Below, piece by piece: positions 1 through 9,358 of a stretch of 64,000 nt of DNA (the first letter of the stretch is position 1; each line of letters opens with the position of its first letter). Origin of the DNA: Halosimplex aquaticum (GTDB lineage Archaea > Halobacteriota > Halobacteria > Halobacteriales > Haloarculaceae); assembly GCF_028747785.1 (NCBI RefSeq), contig NZ_CP118158.1, forward strand, positions 1,736,001 through 1,800,000. The letters run 5' to 3'. The notes below the pieces were generated by a model. That model was not told the origin of the DNA, searched no databases, and saw only the letters and a list, made by a program, of their open reading frames with translations. The position numbers and the translations under genes were made by a program.

Positions 1-2
1 CG

Positions 3-1409
3 ACGGCCGGAGCGGCCGTCGCCGGGTTCGCCGATCCCATCGTCTTCCTGCTCCTCGCTGGATTCGTTCTCGCCGAGGCGCTCCAGAAGCACGGGACGGA
101 CCGTCGGATCGCCTACCACGTTCTCGCCGCCGTCGGGACGTCGCCGCGACGGATCGTCCTCGCCGTGATGCTCGCGACGGCGGCGCTGTCGATGGTCATC
201 TCCAACTCCGCGACGACGGCCATGATGGTCCCCATCGCCATCGGCATCGCAGATCGCGTCGGTGCCGATGCGGCGACCGGCACAGCCGACGCCGGACGCG
301 TTCCCACTATGGCCACCGACGAAACTGGTGGACGTGCCGACGGGACGGCGCCAGCGGACGCTAACGGGGACACCTCGGACGGCCGATCGAACTTCCGGCT
401 CGCGATGGTACTGGGAGTCGCCTACGCGGCAAGCATCGGCGGCGTTGGGACGCTCATCGGAACGCCGCCCAACGCCATCCTCGTCTCGCAACTCGCCGAG
501 CAGATCGGATACACGATCACGTTCGGCGAGTGGCTGGCCGTCGGCCTGCCATTCGTCGCCGTGGGACTCCCGCTGACGTGGTACGTCCTCACCGTTGCCG
601 TCTATCCACCACAGATCACGGATGTCACCGCCGCGAGAGCGGACGCACGCCGCTATCTCCGGGACGTCGGTCCGCCGTCGACGGACGAACGGCGCGTCCT
701 CCTGATAACCGGCCTCACGGCCGGACTGTGGCTACTCGGTGGGTTCAGCTTTCTATTCGAGGGGCGCCTCCCCGCGACGTGGTACGCGACGTTGTTCGGG
801 GGGAGCGAGGGGAGTCTCTTCGGAGCTGGGGCACACCAGGGCGTCCTCTACTACGTGACCGTCGGGCTGGCCGCGATTCCGGCCCTTTCGATCGCCGGCG
901 TCCTGGAGTGGGAGGACGTCCAGCGGATCGACTGGGGAACGATCGTCCTGCTCGGGGGTGGGATCACGTTGGCGAACGCGCTCGCCGCGACGAACGCGAC
1001 GCAGTGGCTGGCAGCGAACGCCGTCGACGCCGTGGCCGGTGCACCGCTCTTCCTCGTCGCCCTCGCCGTGGCCGCGATAACGATCGCCGTCTCGGAACTC
1101 GCCTCGAACACGGCGATGGCCGCCATCTCGGTCCCCATCCTGATCGCCATGGGCCCCCGCTACGCCGACCAGTTTGCCGGAGACCCGACAACGGCCAGTG
1201 TCTTCCTGGCGGTGACCGGCGGTATCGCCGCGAGTTTCGGGTTCGCGCTGCCCGTCGCGACGCCGCCAAACGCGATCGCCTTCGGAACCGGGTCGATGAC
1301 CAAGGACGACATGCTCAAGCCGGGGATTCTCCTTGACGTCGCCATGGCCGCCGTCACCGCCGTGCTCGCCTACGGTCTGTTCACCGTCGTCTGGCCGTTG
1401 CTGGGATAG
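3..1409 (+). CDS. SLC13/DASS-type anion symporter, 5' end outside window
   Basis: The reading frame is open from the first bases of the window, so the gene begins upstream; 468 codons are visible. It is an integral membrane carrier, probably sodium-coupled uptake of a dicarboxylate, sulfate or similar anion. Two repeats of the family's hairpin signature are visible: SNSATTAMM near base 205 and SNTAMAA near base 1105, each preceded or followed by a TPPNA loop (GTPPNAIL near 460, ATPPNAIA near 1260). Multiple hydrophobic helices run to the end. An acidic, Gly/Thr-rich insertion (bases about 265-390) separates the first helix pair from the GTPPNA loop and is a likely cytoplasmic or external loop. 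The family assignment is firm; the substrate is not readable from sequence. Confidence 0.85.
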   Translation, partial: TAGAAVAGFADPIVFLLLAGFVLAEALQKHGTDRRIAYHVLAAVGTSPRRIVLAVMLATAALSMVISNSATTAMMVPIAIGIADRVGADAATGTADAGRVPTMATDETGGRADGTAPADANGDTSDGRSNFRLAMVLGVAYAASIGGVGTLIGTPPNAILVSQLAEQIGYTITFGEWLAVGLPFVAVGLPLTWYVLTVAVYPPQITDVTAARADARRYLRDVGPPSTDERRVLLITGLTAGLWLLGGFSFLFEGRLPATWYATLFGGSEGSLFGAGAHQGVLYYVTVGLAAIPALSIAGVLEWEDVQRIDWGTIVLLGGGITLANALAATNATQWLAANAVDAVAGAPLFLVALAVAAITIAVSELASNTAMAAISVPILIAMGPRYADQFAGDPTTASVFLAVTGGIAASFGFALPVATPPNAIAFGTGSMTKDDMLKPGILLDVAMAAVTAVLAYGLFTVVWPLLG

Positions 1410-1422
1410 GATCGCGCCGGCC

Positions 1423-1725
1423 TCACTCGCGGGTGAGGACGTCGCGCCGACACTCGTACTCGTCCTCGTCGATTTCGCCGCGGGCGAACCGCTCGCGGAG
1501 AGTTTCCAGCGCCGTGTCTTGCACTCCTTCGTTCTCAGTCGCGCGTTCAGTCCCCTCGACGATCGGAATGAATACCAGCCTGAGGAAGACGATAACGACG
1601 GCGGCCAGGAACAGAGCGAAGAGAACCATCGCGACGATCCCACCCCACGCCATCCAGCTCCACTCAGTCTCCATTCCCATTTGCAGCGTACCGTACTGTA
1701 ATGTCGAGGTCACTGCTGTAGCCAT
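1423..1725 (-). CDS. small SHOCT-domain membrane protein
   Basis: 100 residues with one long hydrophobic segment (about residues 28-52, rich in Leu, Val and Phe) and a C-terminal helix-turn-helix-like SHOCT motif (ALETLRERFARGEIDEDEYE). SHOCT domains are short oligomerisation modules found at the end of small membrane proteins; no enzymatic role is expected. It converges on the SLC13 gene with only 13 bases between the stops. Two other SHOCT membrane proteins lie in this window (15555-15917 and 49760-50158). Function unknown. Confidence 0.75.
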   Translation of the reverse strand: MATAVTSTLQYGTLQMGMETEWSWMAWGGIVAMVLFALFLAAVVIVFLRLVFIPIVEGTERATENEGVQDTALETLRERFARGEIDEDEYECRRDVLTRE

Positions 1726-1907
1726 ACGTCGAGTACGTGACCCTCGCGTAAAACCGGCGACGCTCGTTCTCCCGCGACGGGAACGAGCGTCGGTCTGGGA
1801 GACGAACGGGCCGACTCGGAGCCGCGATCATCTCGTTCGATCGGACAGTTTTCCGTCGCGTGAGAAACGACTTGCGAGGTTTTCCGTGTGGCGACCGTCG
1901 GTTAAGT

Positions 1908-2906
1908 ATGGACCAAGTCCCTCGAACCAAGACTGATTCAGGTGATTCGAGCGCCCGGGACGAACAGGCCGCTATCGAGACGAGCGGGCTCACCAAGCGC
2001 TACGGGGACGACGTCCTCGCCGTCGACGACCTGAACCTGACCGTGTACGAAGGTGAGATCTTCGGCTTCCTGGGCCCGAACGGCGCCGGGAAGTCGACGA
2101 CCATCGACGTGCTCATGGACTACGTCCGCCCCACGTCGGGAAGCGCGACCGTCCTCGGGTTCGACGCGCAGGCGGACACGCGTGCCATCCACCAGCGGGT
2201 CGGCATCCTTCCCGACGGATACGGCCTCTATGACCGCCTCACGGGCCGCAAGCACCTCGAGTACGCCGTCGATCTGAAGGGCGCCGACGACGACCCGGCG
2301 ACGCTCCTCGAACGCGTGGGGCTCGACCCATCGGCCGCCGACCGGGCCGTCGGTGGCTACTCGAAGGGAATGACCCAGCGCCTGGCGCTCGCGATCGCGC
2401 TGGTCGGCGACCCCGACCTGCTGATCCTCGACGAGCCCTCGTCGGGGCTGGACCCCAACGGCGTCCGGCTAGTCCGTGAGATCGCCCGCGACCACGCCGA
2501 CCGTGGCGGGACAGTGTTCTTCTCGAGTCACATTCTCAGTCAAGTCGAGGCGGTCTGTGACCGGGTCGCGATCCTGAACCGGGGTCGCCTGGTCGCCGTC
2601 GACTCCATCGGCGGCCTCCGCGACGCGCTCGGGACGGGCTCGACCGTGACCCTCGCTGTCGACGCCATCCCCGATGAGCTGACCCTCGGTGAACTCGCCG
2701 GCGTTACAGACGTCGCCGTTGACGGGCGGACGATCCGTGTGAACGTCGACGATCCAGCGGCGAAGGTGGCCGTAATCGACCGGATCCGAGAGGACGGCGC
2801 GGCCGTCCTCGACGTGTCCATCGCGGAGTCGTCGCTCGAGGACCTGTTCACCGCGTACACGGGCGACACGCCGTCGGAAGCAGCTGCCCAGGAGGTGGGC
2901 GAATGA
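1908..2906 (+). CDS. ABC transporter ATP-binding protein (NosF-like exporter ATPase)
   Basis: 332 residues. Walker A GPNGAGKST is near residue 56, the signature YSKGMTQR near 150, Walker B LLILDEPSSG near 172 and the switch His in SSHILSQ near 207. A C-terminal extension of about 100 residues is typical of ATPases that pair with ABC-2 exporters. I chose the ATG at 1908 over the GTG at 1860 because the extra 16 residues do not resemble the family. It overlaps the following permease by 4 bases (ATGA), so the two are translationally coupled and form one exporter. The substrate is unknown; NosF/NosY and drug or lipid exporters share this layout. Confidence 0.88.
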   Translation: MDQVPRTKTDSGDSSARDEQAAIETSGLTKRYGDDVLAVDDLNLTVYEGEIFGFLGPNGAGKSTTIDVLMDYVRPTSGSATVLGFDAQADTRAIHQRVGILPDGYGLYDRLTGRKHLEYAVDLKGADDDPATLLERVGLDPSAADRAVGGYSKGMTQRLALAIALVGDPDLLILDEPSSGLDPNGVRLVREIARDHADRGGTVFFSSHILSQVEAVCDRVAILNRGRLVAVDSIGGLRDALGTGSTVTLAVDAIPDELTLGELAGVTDVAVDGRTIRVNVDDPAAKVAVIDRIREDGAAVLDVSIAESSLEDLFTAYTGDTPSEAAAQEVGE

Positions 2907-3742
2907 GCGCCGCTCGCGTCTGGACGATCGTCGCTCGCAAGGAGTTCGACGACGCCCTGCGGTCGCGGCTGCTCTGGGGCATCGTCGCGATCATCGCCGT
3001 CATGACGTCGCTCTCGGCGGGCATCTCGCTGCTCGTCCCCGACGTCGAGGGCGGTGCCGAGATGGCCATCGGCGGCGCCTCGCAGTTCGCGGGACTCCTC
3101 GTCCCGATCATGGCGCTGATCGCGGCCTACCTCGCCGTCGCCGGCGAGCGCGAGTCGGGGAGCCTGAAGGTCCTCCTCGGCCTGCCGCCGTCCCGTGGCG
3201 AGGTCCTGGTCGGGAAGTTCCTCGGTCGAAGCGGCGTGGTCGCCGTCGGACTCGCACTGGGATTTGCCGTCGCCGGTCTCGTCACGCTGGCGCTCTACGG
3301 TGAGCTCCCGCTAACGGCGTTCCTCGGAACGACCGCGCTGACCGTCCTCCTCGGGATAGCGTTCGTCGGGATCGCGGTCGGCATCTCGGCGGTCACCGCG
3401 ACCCGCGCCCGGGCGATGACATTGGCCATCACGGCGTACCTCGGGCTGACGCTGCTGTGGGACCTCGTCCCGAACGCCGTTCACCTGCTAGTGACGGGCG
3501 AGATGCCGGGACAGGTCGTCCCGGCGTGGTTCCCGCTGCTCCAGGGACTCAGCCCGACCGGGGCGTACAACGCGCTCGTTCAGACGCTCCTGCTCGGTGC
3601 CGAGACCGCGATTGAGGCACGGATCGGCGGGGCAGTCCCATGGTACCTCGATCCGATTGCGTTCCTGGCGATCTTGCTCGCCTGGACGCTCCTCCCGCTC
3701 GTCGTCGGCTACCTCTCCTTCCGACGAGCCGACCTGAGCTAG
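2903..3742 (+). CDS. ABC-2 type permease (NosY-like)
   Basis: 279 residues with about six membrane helices and the characteristic soluble N-terminus (IVARKEFDDALRSR) of ABC-2 permeases related to NosY. The segment GERESGSLKVLLGLPPSRGE, between helices 2 and 3, is the conserved cytoplasmic coupling stretch of this family. It is the membrane partner of the ATPase it overlaps by 4 bases. Substrate not determinable; no nos genes are adjacent. Confidence 0.85.
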   Translation: MSAARVWTIVARKEFDDALRSRLLWGIVAIIAVMTSLSAGISLLVPDVEGGAEMAIGGASQFAGLLVPIMALIAAYLAVAGERESGSLKVLLGLPPSRGEVLVGKFLGRSGVVAVGLALGFAVAGLVTLALYGELPLTAFLGTTALTVLLGIAFVGIAVGISAVTATRARAMTLAITAYLGLTLLWDLVPNAVHLLVTGEMPGQVVPAWFPLLQGLSPTGAYNALVQTLLLGAETAIEARIGGAVPWYLDPIAFLAILLAWTLLPLVVGYLSFRRADLS

Positions 3743-3774
3743 GCGACGCCAACTGCTGCGGGATCGAGCAACCG

Positions 3775-4443
3775 TCACCCCGCCACGTTCGCGATGGCGA
3801 TCGCTTCCCGGTAGTTCGCGACGGCGAGCAGAAGGTAGCCAGCGAGGAGCAGTGCCCATTCGCGCCGCGTCAGCGACCAGTCCCGCGGCGACCGCACCCG
3901 TTCGAACTCCTCCGTCCAGCGGGGTCCGGACTCCTGGTGCCAGATCATCACGCTCCGAGTCGCTACCACGATGGCGACCATCGCCGTGATCTCCAGCGGC
4001 CCGCTCCGTTCGACGAGTACGGAGAGCGACGGCGCGATCCGAGCCCCGGAGTCGACGGCGAGCGAACCGGTCCCCCACACCATACCGTAACGGGGCGCCT
4101 GGACGACCTCGACGACGTACCCGAGCGGTGTGTTCACCGACCGGAAGGCGTTCGCCCCGACGGCGATCAGCGAGACGCCGACGTTCCAGCCGAACAGCGT
4201 CAGGAACTCGCGGGAAACGCTGCCCGCGTACTCGGTCGTCGCGGCCGGGTTTCCGCCCAGGAGCAGCCCGCGCGGCAGGAGGTAGTAGCTCCCCACCCAG
4301 GAGACCGTGAACGCCGTCGCAACGAGGAGCCACAGCGACGCGAAGCGGACGAGGACGTCGTCGTGGTTGACGTACCGCCCGACGGTTCGGATCGTTCCGG
4401 TGAGTGGCCCGCCCGAACCGGACTCGGAACGTTCGGCGTCCAT
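3775..4443 (-). CDS. multi-pass membrane protein, possibly SpoIIM-like
   Basis: 222 residues with about four to five hydrophobic helices (around residues 34-54, 85-105, 140-165, 195-215). The central block SREFLTLFGWNVGVSLIAVG and the following SVNTPLGY loop vaguely recall the SpoIIM/DUF95 membrane family, but I cannot confirm this. A decayed copy sharing these blocks nearly word for word lies at 57982-58445. It converges on the ABC-2 permease (32 bases between stops). Function unknown. Confidence 0.6.
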   Translation of the reverse strand: MDAERSESGSGGPLTGTIRTVGRYVNHDDVLVRFASLWLLVATAFTVSWVGSYYLLPRGLLLGGNPAATTEYAGSVSREFLTLFGWNVGVSLIAVGANAFRSVNTPLGYVVEVVQAPRYGMVWGTGSLAVDSGARIAPSLSVLVERSGPLEITAMVAIVVATRSVMIWHQESGPRWTEEFERVRSPRDWSLTRREWALLLAGYLLLAVANYREAIAIANVAG

Positions 4444-4547
4444 GCGTCGTTTCCCTCGTCGCCGGCAGGGGCCGTATCGTTTTCGTCGGCCCAGTGGCTT
4501 CGCGCTGTCGTCTCCGGGCCTGCTCGGAAGTCCGCATTACTTATTCT

Positions 4548-4567
4548 GGCCTTGTTGAGATCCTCAG
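4548..4567 (+). repeat. left terminal inverted repeat
   Basis: Twenty-base end that pairs with the minus-strand copy at 5275-5294 (16 of 20 identical). It is preceded directly by the 8-base flank CTTATTCT. See the mobile element entry. Confidence 0.65.
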
Positions 4568-4735
4568 ACGGTGATAGGTTTTAGCGTCCGTACTGAATAG
4601 AGGGCGCGTATCTACTACTTAACTCGATTTAGACAGAAACTGAACTGAGTGGGACAGATAGCGGTAGGACTGGTCATTATCCCGTTAGCCGACAGTTCCC
4701 GGGCACGTCCGTCCCTTGGCCTCAGTCGCCGCCAC

Positions 4736-5155
4736 TCACCGAGCAACGATGACAGGAACGGGCGAGTTGCGGAACACTTTCTGGGCAACGTCCCCGACGA
4801 CCAGTCGATCGACCAACGAGCCGCCGTGGCTCCCGATGACGACCGCATCGAAATCGTCGGCTCTATTCAGAATCGCCCGAGCCGGGTGGCCCAGTTGAAC
4901 CTCGGTCGTGATCTCGACATCGTATTCGGCGGCGAGGTTCCGGGCGTCATTGAACACCTCCTCGGCGCGCTCCTCGGCAGCCTCTTCAATATCCTCCTCA
5001 AGAGCAAGTGACGTGGCTTCTGTCCCCCACGGTGACGGTCCGCCCACGACGTGCAAGACAGTAATCTCCGCGCCGGGATGATTCTCAAGGACGTACTCAA
5101 GCGCTCGTTGGGCCATCTCTGAGTCGTCCATCGGAATGAGAATTCGTGAGATCAT
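4736..5155 (-). CDS. universal stress protein (UspA family)
   Basis: 139 residues, the usual length of a single-domain cytoplasmic Usp. The N-terminal strand ILIPMDDSEMAQRAL and the C-terminal nucleotide loop GSHGGSLVDRLVVGDVA follow the family pattern G-x2-G-x9-G-(S/T), but the final Ser/Thr is Asp, which may weaken ATP binding. The two other Usp genes in this window (50170-50619 and 56485-56913) keep Ser there. It is the sole gene in the putative element at 4548-5294. Confidence 0.88.
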   Translation of the reverse strand: MISRILIPMDDSEMAQRALEYVLENHPGAEITVLHVVGGPSPWGTEATSLALEEDIEEAAEERAEEVFNDARNLAAEYDVEITTEVQLGHPARAILNRADDFDAVVIGSHGGSLVDRLVVGDVAQKVFRNSPVPVIVAR

Positions 5156-5274
5156 GCAGTAACTACGGTCAGGGTGTGCATAAAATGGTGGTTCGCTCGT
5201 CCCAGGATAAGCGACGTATTACCACCAGGGGCTGAACGCACGCTCTGTATTCAGCACGCTTATTGTATCAATCG

Positions 5275-5294
5275 CTGAGGGTTTCAACAGAGCC
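5275..5294 (-). repeat. right terminal inverted repeat
   Basis: Partner of the repeat at 4548-4567, followed on the plus strand by the 8-base flank CTCATTCT. The homology extends inward beyond 20 bases (TGATA near 5268, GCTGAATACAGAGCG near 5240-5255). Confidence 0.65.
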
Positions 5295-5359
5295 CTCATT
5301 CTGTAACGATAGGAAGGCGACGCGACCGCTCTGGTTCGGGTACCCGCCGTCGTGGTCCG

Positions 5360-6229
5360 TCAGAGCATTGCGACCTGCATGAGCGAGAGAGCCAGTAGGG
5401 GAAGGTGGAAGGACGCGTGGGCGATCATGGCGGCCTCGAGATTCCGTCGCCAGTAGAGCCAGCCGAAGAGGACGCCGGCGACCGCGTTCAGTAGGACTGT
5501 CCGCGCAATCAGAGCCGGGGTGAGACTGACCGCCTGGGCGAGCGCAGGGAGGTGACCCACGCCGAATAGCACGGCCGAGACGACGATAGCGGTCCACATC
5601 ACCCCTGCACGGGGGCCGCCCGTCCGCCGACCAGTGACGTACCAGCCGACAAACGCGATTGCTGACATGACCCCGAACCGGAGTAAGAGTTCCTCGGTGA
5701 TACCACCGTACAGGAATCTGACGGGGGCGTAGGCGAGCACGTCTAGAACGGTCGGTCTCGTCGCCCCGATCGCAGACTGGGGTAACTCCTGTGCGACGAA
5801 GGGCATCATCGCCACGTCGAGGACGATTATCGAGACGCCTCCGAGGACGCCGAGCCCGGCCGCGAGCACGACTTGGCCGCGGAGGCGTCTCCAGACGCCG
5901 TCGTCACTCGCCTCCCCGTCGACGAGGAGCGACTGCAGTCCCGCCCGCGGCGCTGCGTACGCGCCGAGCAGACACGCGACGCCGAGGAGGAGCAGGGGGT
6001 TGATGCCAGAGAGGAGAGCGAAAAGCGGACGCGAGAGCTTGGTGGGGACGGCGGTCGACGGCGTCGCGAAGTAGATGTAGCCGACGAGAGCAGCGATCCC
6101 CGGAATTCCCAGTAGCAAGCTCACACCGAACCGCCGGCCGAACGTTCTCCCGCTCTCCCTAGCGGCTACTGTTTTGCCGACTGTCGGTGTCGAAGCAGTA
6201 GTCTTGGCGCCGTCGTCGTCCGTCGTCAT
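5360..6229 (-). CDS. CPBP (Abi/CAAX-type) intramembrane metalloprotease
   Basis: 289 residues, about eight hydrophobic helices. The family's active-site motifs are visible: EELLLRFG (EExxxR, near residue 185), FGVGH (FxxxH, near 230) and HASFH (HxxxH, near 275). CPBP proteins are membrane-embedded glutamic/zinc-type proteases, related to Rce1; archaeal substrates are unknown. A cytoplasmic tail of about 30 residues precedes the first helix. It is not a close relative of the two CPBP genes at 24294 and 57007, which share a different motif 1. Confidence 0.85.
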   Translation of the reverse strand: MTTDDDGAKTTASTPTVGKTVAARESGRTFGRRFGVSLLLGIPGIAALVGYIYFATPSTAVPTKLSRPLFALLSGINPLLLLGVACLLGAYAAPRAGLQSLLVDGEASDDGVWRRLRGQVVLAAGLGVLGGVSIIVLDVAMMPFVAQELPQSAIGATRPTVLDVLAYAPVRFLYGGITEELLLRFGVMSAIAFVGWYVTGRRTGGPRAGVMWTAIVVSAVLFGVGHLPALAQAVSLTPALIARTVLLNAVAGVLFGWLYWRRNLEAAMIAHASFHLPLLALSLMQVAML

Positions 6230-6644
6230 TGTCCCTCGAAACGGTGACCGGGAGTCGGCGTCGTCGAATCGCTTCCACTCTCAGATGGACCAGTATCGTC
6301 GCTAGGGCAAGCGCCAAGGACGACACGCCCGACACGTTCGCGTGGCTCGATTGTGAGCCCGCGGCTCGAGAAACTCGCTCCGTCGTCTGACTCGTGTTGG
6401 GTCACGTATCGGCCCTCTACTCACTGATTTGTGCAGCGATAGCTAAAACCGGAAGGGTGATTCCCGCCGTCAGAGAGATCGGTTCACGGAACCGGGGATC
6501 TGTCTGAATACAACCGGATGCGCAGATGGGCTGAGACGCCATGGCAGCGTTCGGTTGGATCTCCGCGGCGAACTCCCCGCTGATTCTCCCCTGCCGAGAA
6601 TCGTATTGAGGTACTAACTAGTCTCGGCCCGAACCGTCGACACG
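6230..6644. other. intergenic, no gene recognised
   Basis: 415 bases between the divergently transcribed CPBP protease and the gene at 6645. I see no convincing ORF, RNA gene or repeat. It should hold the promoters of both genes. Confidence 0.5.
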
Positions 6645-7109
6645 ATGACCGCCGCTACCGGGACGGCCACTACTAGGACCGCTTCACCGAGGGCCCCGGT
6701 CGACGTCGTTCGGCTGCTCCTAGGGCTCACGTACGTCGGCGGAGCACTCGTCCACCTCGTCTTCTGGGCGACCAACCGGGCGATATACGACCAGATCACC
6801 CCGTACATCTTGTTCGACTGGTATCGCGACCTCTGGACCGGGGTCGTCCTCCCCAACCAGGGCGTGCTCCTGCCTGTCCTTGCACTCGCCGAGGGAATGA
6901 TAGCGGTGGCCGTCCTCTCGCGCGGTCGCAGAGCGAGGACCGGACTCGTCGCTGGCGCCGTCTTCAACGTCTGCGTCGCGCCGCTGGGATTCTGGTGGCC
7001 GACGAACGCCATCCTGGCCGCCGTTCACGTCGTGCTCTTCCGCGTCGAGTTTCCCGAGTCGGTAGTCGAACGGTTCGCACGGACCGTCGCGGTGGTGTCC
7101 GACAGATGA
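6645..7109 (+). CDS. unknown four-helix membrane protein
   Basis: 154 residues with four hydrophobic helices (about residues 22-40, 62-82, 88-106, 112-132). The pattern LLLGLTYVGGALVHLVFW followed by short loops resembles small DoxX-like membrane proteins, but there is no signature I can hold to. Single gene, with a 253-base gap before the next. Function unknown. Confidence 0.55.
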   Translation: MTAATGTATTRTASPRAPVDVVRLLLGLTYVGGALVHLVFWATNRAIYDQITPYILFDWYRDLWTGVVLPNQGVLLPVLALAEGMIAVAVLSRGRRARTGLVAGAVFNVCVAPLGFWWPTNAILAAVHVVLFRVEFPESVVERFARTVAVVSDR

Positions 7110-7362
7110 CGTCGACGGGTGTAACCGAGCCAGCAAGGGTGCGCGAACCGAACGACGCGACGGGACGGGCGGAGCGGAAAGTTCCAGGCCGTCCAGTCCG
7201 TGGTCGACGGATGAGTGCGTTCGCGAGCTCGGGCACCTTTGCGAAGAGGGGCCGTGGCGCGACCGTCCACTGTTCGACAGGGGCCCGCAGTTCCGTGAGT
7301 CGGCCTTCCCGCTCCCCGGGAACGAACCACTCGATTAAGCCGTTCCCGGACGTCTAGAAGGC

Positions 7363-8409
7363 ATGTACTCCCTCGATCGAGAGACGCTCCGGAACGGGAC
7401 CCTCGCCTTCATCGCCGGCGTCGTCACATTCGCCGTCATCGCTGTGGCCCTGACCGCCGTTCTCGACCCGCTGATCTGGCCGTCCCTCCTCGTTGGCCTG
7501 CCAGTTGGGTTCGTCGCCGGCACCGCCGCCGCAGTGCTGACGTTCGCCTTCCTCACGCGCGGTCCGGGTCGCCGGGAGTACTGGCGGACGGTCGGTCTCG
7601 GGACGATCATCGTCGTCGTAGTCTTCGGGCTGTTGCTGGGCGGGCTCTCTGTGCTCGGCCAGGATCGCGTCGCTGCGAGCTACGACAGTACCTACGAGTA
7701 CGAGGTGGCGTTCGACACGAACGGGACCCTCGAGGAGCCGACGATCTACGTGCCCGCCCCGGTCGCGAACGATTCGACCCGACTCGCCGAGGTGTTCGTC
7801 GAGGACGTCAGGTACGAGCGCTACGGCCCCGTGGGTCGGGACGGCGGCGACGGCCCGGCGCCGGTGAACTTCACCTACGAACTCGTCGAGACCGATCACG
7901 GGCCGATGGTCGCCATCTCCGCCGACCACATCGAGGTCTCCCGGTACTACTACCGAACCGTCGAGAACGAGACGATGGGGTGGACCGAGCCGGTGTCCCC
8001 CGACGAGTACGACCCGACGGACCCGTCGATGGGCGTCTCTCACGACGGTTCGTTCGCCTTCACGGTCCGCCTGACCGCCGAAGCGTCCGTCGACACGGCG
8101 GACCCGTTCGGCGACGAACCGCTCCTGTCGCCGCAGTACGACCGGACGGCGGTCGACTGTCTCGACCAGCGCTTCGACACGCAGCAGTGTTACGCGTACG
8201 ACACCCGCGTGTTCGCTGACTACGGTGCCGACGACGGAACCACCGTCACAGTCTCCGCGGGCGTCTTCGGCCGCAACGAGTGGTTCTCCGGCGGCTGGAC
8301 CGGCAACGAGTACCGCGATAGGGTGGCGGTCGAGCTTCGCGGCCCCCAGTCCGGGTGGCACGTGGCGGGAGGGGAACTGGAAACTGGCACCGGCCGCTAT
8401 CGTCGGTGA
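7363..8409 (+). CDS. unknown membrane protein with large extracytoplasmic domain
   Basis: 348 residues. Three hydrophobic helices in the first 100 residues (about 14-34, 40-62, 78-98) are followed by an acidic soluble domain of about 240 residues rich in Tyr, Asp and Thr, probably outside the cell and likely beta-structured. Paired cysteines (near residues 266 and 277) may form a disulfide. It lies 10 bases before the hydrolase gene at 8420, so the two are probably co-transcribed. No family recognised. Confidence 0.6.
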   Translation: MYSLDRETLRNGTLAFIAGVVTFAVIAVALTAVLDPLIWPSLLVGLPVGFVAGTAAAVLTFAFLTRGPGRREYWRTVGLGTIIVVVVFGLLLGGLSVLGQDRVAASYDSTYEYEVAFDTNGTLEEPTIYVPAPVANDSTRLAEVFVEDVRYERYGPVGRDGGDGPAPVNFTYELVETDHGPMVAISADHIEVSRYYYRTVENETMGWTEPVSPDEYDPTDPSMGVSHDGSFAFTVRLTAEASVDTADPFGDEPLLSPQYDRTAVDCLDQRFDTQQCYAYDTRVFADYGADDGTTVTVSAGVFGRNEWFSGGWTGNEYRDRVAVELRGPQSGWHVAGGELETGTGRYRR

Positions 8410-8419
8410 CGAGCAACTC

Positions 8420-9325
8420 ATGAACCCACATGCACTCCTCGACGTCGCGGCCCTCCGGCTGAGCGGCTTCCTGTACCGGGATCGGAAGCTGTTCGCCCGT
8501 TCCGTCGACGCGCCGCCGCTGGTCGACGTCGCGGCCGAGGCCGAGGCGACCGTCGACGACGTCGCCGTCGCCGGCCGCCATGACATCGCGGTCGACACGC
8601 CGGTCGGCACCTTCGATGCCGCATACATGCCCTGGCAGTGGCTCGGACCCGAGTACCCGACGGTCGTCTACCACCACGGGAGTAGTGAGCAGCCATTCGA
8701 CTTCGGCCGGTTTTCGTCGAACACGTTCCGGAGGCTGTTCGTCGCGACCAACGCCGAGGTCCCGGCCAACGTCGTCGCCATCCGGACACCGTTCCACGGC
8801 GGGCCCCGCGAGGACTACGTCGACGCCATGTCCGACCTGGCGAACTTCGTCGGGATGGTCGCGTCGTCGACCGCCCTGATGGAAGCGATACGAGCGGGAG
8901 CGACCGACCGGACCGATGGGCCCGTGATACTCTCGGGGACGAGCCTCGGCGGCTTTGCCGCCACCCTCCACCGTGCTGTCTACGGGACCGCTGACCGCTA
9001 TGTCCCGCTCCTGGCGGGGGCGGCGTTCGGGGAGCTATTCGTCTCGTCGGTCTACCGACATGTCGCCGCAGAGTCGGCGCTAGCACGACCGAGCCTCCTC
9101 CGGAACGTGCTCGACTACGATGCGGAGTTCCGGGCAGTAGAGCGCGACGACTGCTCGCCGCTTCTCGCCCGCTACGACAGGATCGTCGAGTACGACGTAC
9201 AGCGCCCGAGTTACGCGGGCATGGAACTGGCGGTCGTGGACAAAGGACACCTCACCGGCGCGCTCGCGACGGACCTCCTTCGGCGCCACCTCCTGGATTC
9301 GCTACCGGACGCTCGTCCAGACTGA
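8420..9325 (+). CDS. alpha/beta hydrolase
   Basis: 301 residues from the ATG at 8420. The frame is open further upstream, to 8225, but that part lies inside the previous gene. Visible are an oxyanion-type turn HHGSSE near residue 91, a nucleophile elbow GTSLGG near residue 173 (Ser as nucleophile) and DKGHLTG near residue 280 supplying the catalytic His. No signal peptide, so cytoplasmic. Substrate unknown; an esterase or lipase-like activity is the general expectation. Confidence 0.72.
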   Translation: MNPHALLDVAALRLSGFLYRDRKLFARSVDAPPLVDVAAEAEATVDDVAVAGRHDIAVDTPVGTFDAAYMPWQWLGPEYPTVVYHHGSSEQPFDFGRFSSNTFRRLFVATNAEVPANVVAIRTPFHGGPREDYVDAMSDLANFVGMVASSTALMEAIRAGATDRTDGPVILSGTSLGGFAATLHRAVYGTADRYVPLLAGAAFGELFVSSVYRHVAAESALARPSLLRNVLDYDAEFRAVERDDCSPLLARYDRIVEYDVQRPSYAGMELAVVDKGHLTGALATDLLRRHLLDSLPDARPD

Positions 9326-9358
9326 CGCCACGGCCGATGGCCCGCGGGACACTCACAC

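Larger units (their letters stand above)
4548..5294. mobile_element. transposon-like element with inverted ends carrying only a UspA gene
   Basis: The left end GGCCTTGTTGAGATCCTCAG (4548-4567) and the right end read inward on the minus strand, GGCTCTGTTGAAACCCTCAG (5294-5275), match at 16 of 20 bases. Similarity continues inward in patches (TGATA, AGCGT, TGAATA, then AG.GCG). The element is flanked by 8-base near-direct repeats, CTTATTCT at 4540-4547 and CTCATTCT at 5295-5302 (7 of 8 identical), as a target duplication would be. No transposase is inside; the only gene is the universal stress protein. The ends look to me like those of haloarchaeal IS5-group elements, from memory and not from a search. 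Confidence 0.6.
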
